A stretch of DNA of 5,547 nt from contig PFPJ01000009.1 in the NCBI GenBank assembly GCA_002792995.1, positions 1 to 5,547 of the forward strand, read 5' to 3'. The translations under genes were made by a program, and so were the position numbers. The stretch's first letter is position 1; each line of letters opens with the position of its first letter. The notes below the pieces were generated by a model. That model was not told the origin of the DNA, made no database searches, and saw only the letters and a list, made by a program, of their open reading frames with translations. Shown piece by piece: positions 4,586 through 5,547 of this stretch. This DNA comes from Candidatus Magasanikbacteria bacterium CG_4_10_14_0_2_um_filter_41_10 (GTDB taxonomy: Bacteria > Patescibacteriota > Patescibacteriia > Magasanikbacterales > UBA922).

Positions 4586-5547
4586 TTAGAGTGTTTCCCC
4601 ATTTGGATACGTTTCTGCTTCGTTTATAGTGAGGATATTTTGCCACTGGTAGTGAAGTGAGGTAAATGTTTCTTCATCGTGGATCCATCGTTTGACTTGG
4701 CGTGTACTATCTTGTGGATCTTTCTCAATCACATATACGCGAGGGGAGTAGTCATATTTGATGAGTGTGCCATTTGGTCTGAGATGATGTTGTGTGATGT
4801 CTTCACCATGGGTGAATCGTGCAAGTATGGATGCTCCGACATGTTCAATATCATTCCATACATATCCAAGTGTATTGAAAACTGTTTCAGAGACTATCCA
4901 GTGGAGATTATTTCCTGAGAACCAATATACTTTTGGATCAGTTGTTGCTTTGAGAATGGTATTGACAAGTGGGGTATATAGCTGCCCATGTGGCATATAT
5001 CCAGCAGGATCCGTTGTTACAGCACCGAGCACATTTGCGTCGACCACTATTACACTGTTCCAAGAAAGGAAATATTCAAAGTATCGTGCAGCTGTCTGGA
5101 ATGGGCGTTTTGTACAAGCATCTGTGACATAGTAGACGGCTGAAGAACGTGGACTCTTGTATGGTTTTCCTTCCTTGAGAATACATGTTTCAGATGGTGT
5201 ATCTATAGGTTGCTGTGTGGTGTCGTTGATAGTTTCTTCGGCTGTATAGGTAATTTGTTTTGAGAGTACGGTAATGCCACCTGCTGAAGAACGCAATTTT
5301 GCATAGACGGTATAGGTTCCGAACGCATTTGGTAATGTTACATTGTATGTTTGTTTTGCTGGTTCATATGCAGCATCTGCAAACGTTGCATCTGTTGAGA
5401 TCGCGATAAGCGACGCATTATTTTGGTCAAATGTTACTGAGACTGTTTGTGCTGTGGTATAGTCACTGTCATTGTTGAGATGCATCGCCGTTGCCGTAAT
5501 TATTTTTCCGTCCATTGTTTGAGGACCACTTTTTGTTGTAATAGTAG
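4586..5547 (-). CDS. Surface protein with Ig-like domain and three C-terminal repeats, 5'-truncated
   Basis: The minus-strand frame is open from the right edge to TAA at 4588-4586. ATG 5515 is an internal Met, since the frame continues upstream as TITTKSGPQT. Numbered from that Met, residues about 20-92 resemble the bacterial Ig-like repeat (TVSVTFDQNNASLIAIS, then YTVYAKLRSSAGG). A Thr/Pro linker (93-110) leads to three degenerate copies of a domain of about 55-65 residues: about 117-176 (SSAVYYV, PFQTAARYFEYFLSW), 185-240 (DPKVYWF, LHWIVSETVFNTLGYVW) and 247-309 (SPRVYVI, KRWIHDEETFTSLHYQW). Each pairs a VY beta strand with a W/F-containing strand and an aromatic helix. Such repeats occur on secreted or surface proteins of candidate phyla bacteria; a role in the cell-surface layer or adhesion is inference. 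The signal peptide, if any, lies outside the window. No C-terminal anchor is visible, because the protein ends within the third repeat. Confidence 0.85.
   Translation of the reverse strand, partial: TITTKSGPQTMDGKIITATAMHLNNDSDYTTAQTVSVTFDQNNASLIAISTDATFADAAYEPAKQTYNVTLPNAFGTYTVYAKLRSSAGGITVLSKQITYTAEETINDTTQQPIDTPSETCILKEGKPYKSPRSSAVYYVTDACTKRPFQTAARYFEYFLSWNSVIVVDANVLGAVTTDPAGYMPHGQLYTPLVNTILKATTDPKVYWFSGNNLHWIVSETVFNTLGYVWNDIEHVGASILARFTHGEDITQHHLRPNGTLIKYDYSPRVYVIEKDPQDSTRQVKRWIHDEETFTSLHYQWQNILTINEAETYPNGETL

Overview
The window looks like a chromosomal piece of a Candidate Phyla Radiation (Patescibacteria) bacterium. Two proteins point there. One is a small protein with an exact CxxC-x17-CxxC zinc-ribbon motif between an RGG-type N-terminus and a Lys/Ala/Glu tail. 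The other is a surface protein with Ig-like and short aromatic beta-type repeats of the kind common in these genomes. Assignment below the superphylum is not attempted. No recognised gene contains an in-frame TGA, so the standard bacterial code (table 11) fits and nothing suggests UGA recoding.

Layout, left to right. (1) Positions 1-1142 hold the 3' part of a GT4-type glycosyltransferase whose start lies off the left edge. (2) Positions 1143-1355 encode a small glycine-zipper membrane protein that has an internal TAA and no start codon, so it is probably a broken gene. (3) A hypothetical 126-residue protein (1342-1722) overlaps the end of that relic, has a good ribosome binding site, and uses ATA for isoleucine far more often than its neighbours. 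(4) A self-contained transcription unit follows: an extended -10 promoter (1746-1774), a 64-residue basic protein (1801-1995) and a strong hairpin terminator (2015-2047). (5) On the minus strand, 2060-2179 reads as the last 39 codons of a protein with no visible start, a probable gene-end relic facing the same terminator. (6) rlmN (2218-3258) encodes a radical-SAM rRNA/tRNA methyltransferase with all key cysteines. It is followed after 8 bases by a four-helix membrane protein (3267-3773). (7) A second extended -10 promoter (3822-3850) drives the CxxC-x17-CxxC protein (3892-4518). (8) A bidirectional terminator (4541-4570) separates it from a convergent surface-protein gene (4586-5547, minus strand) whose start lies off the right edge.

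The genes do not form one pathway. They are a mix of housekeeping (rlmN), cell envelope (glycosyltransferase, surface repeat protein, membrane proteins) and lineage-specific small proteins. The stretch 1143-2217 is the most eroded part, with two probable gene relics and two unrecognised small genes. The two clear promoters share one architecture (TTGC-type -35, 17-base spacer, TGn plus a TAT-type -10). No tRNA, rRNA, CRISPR array, insertion sequence or origin was seen.
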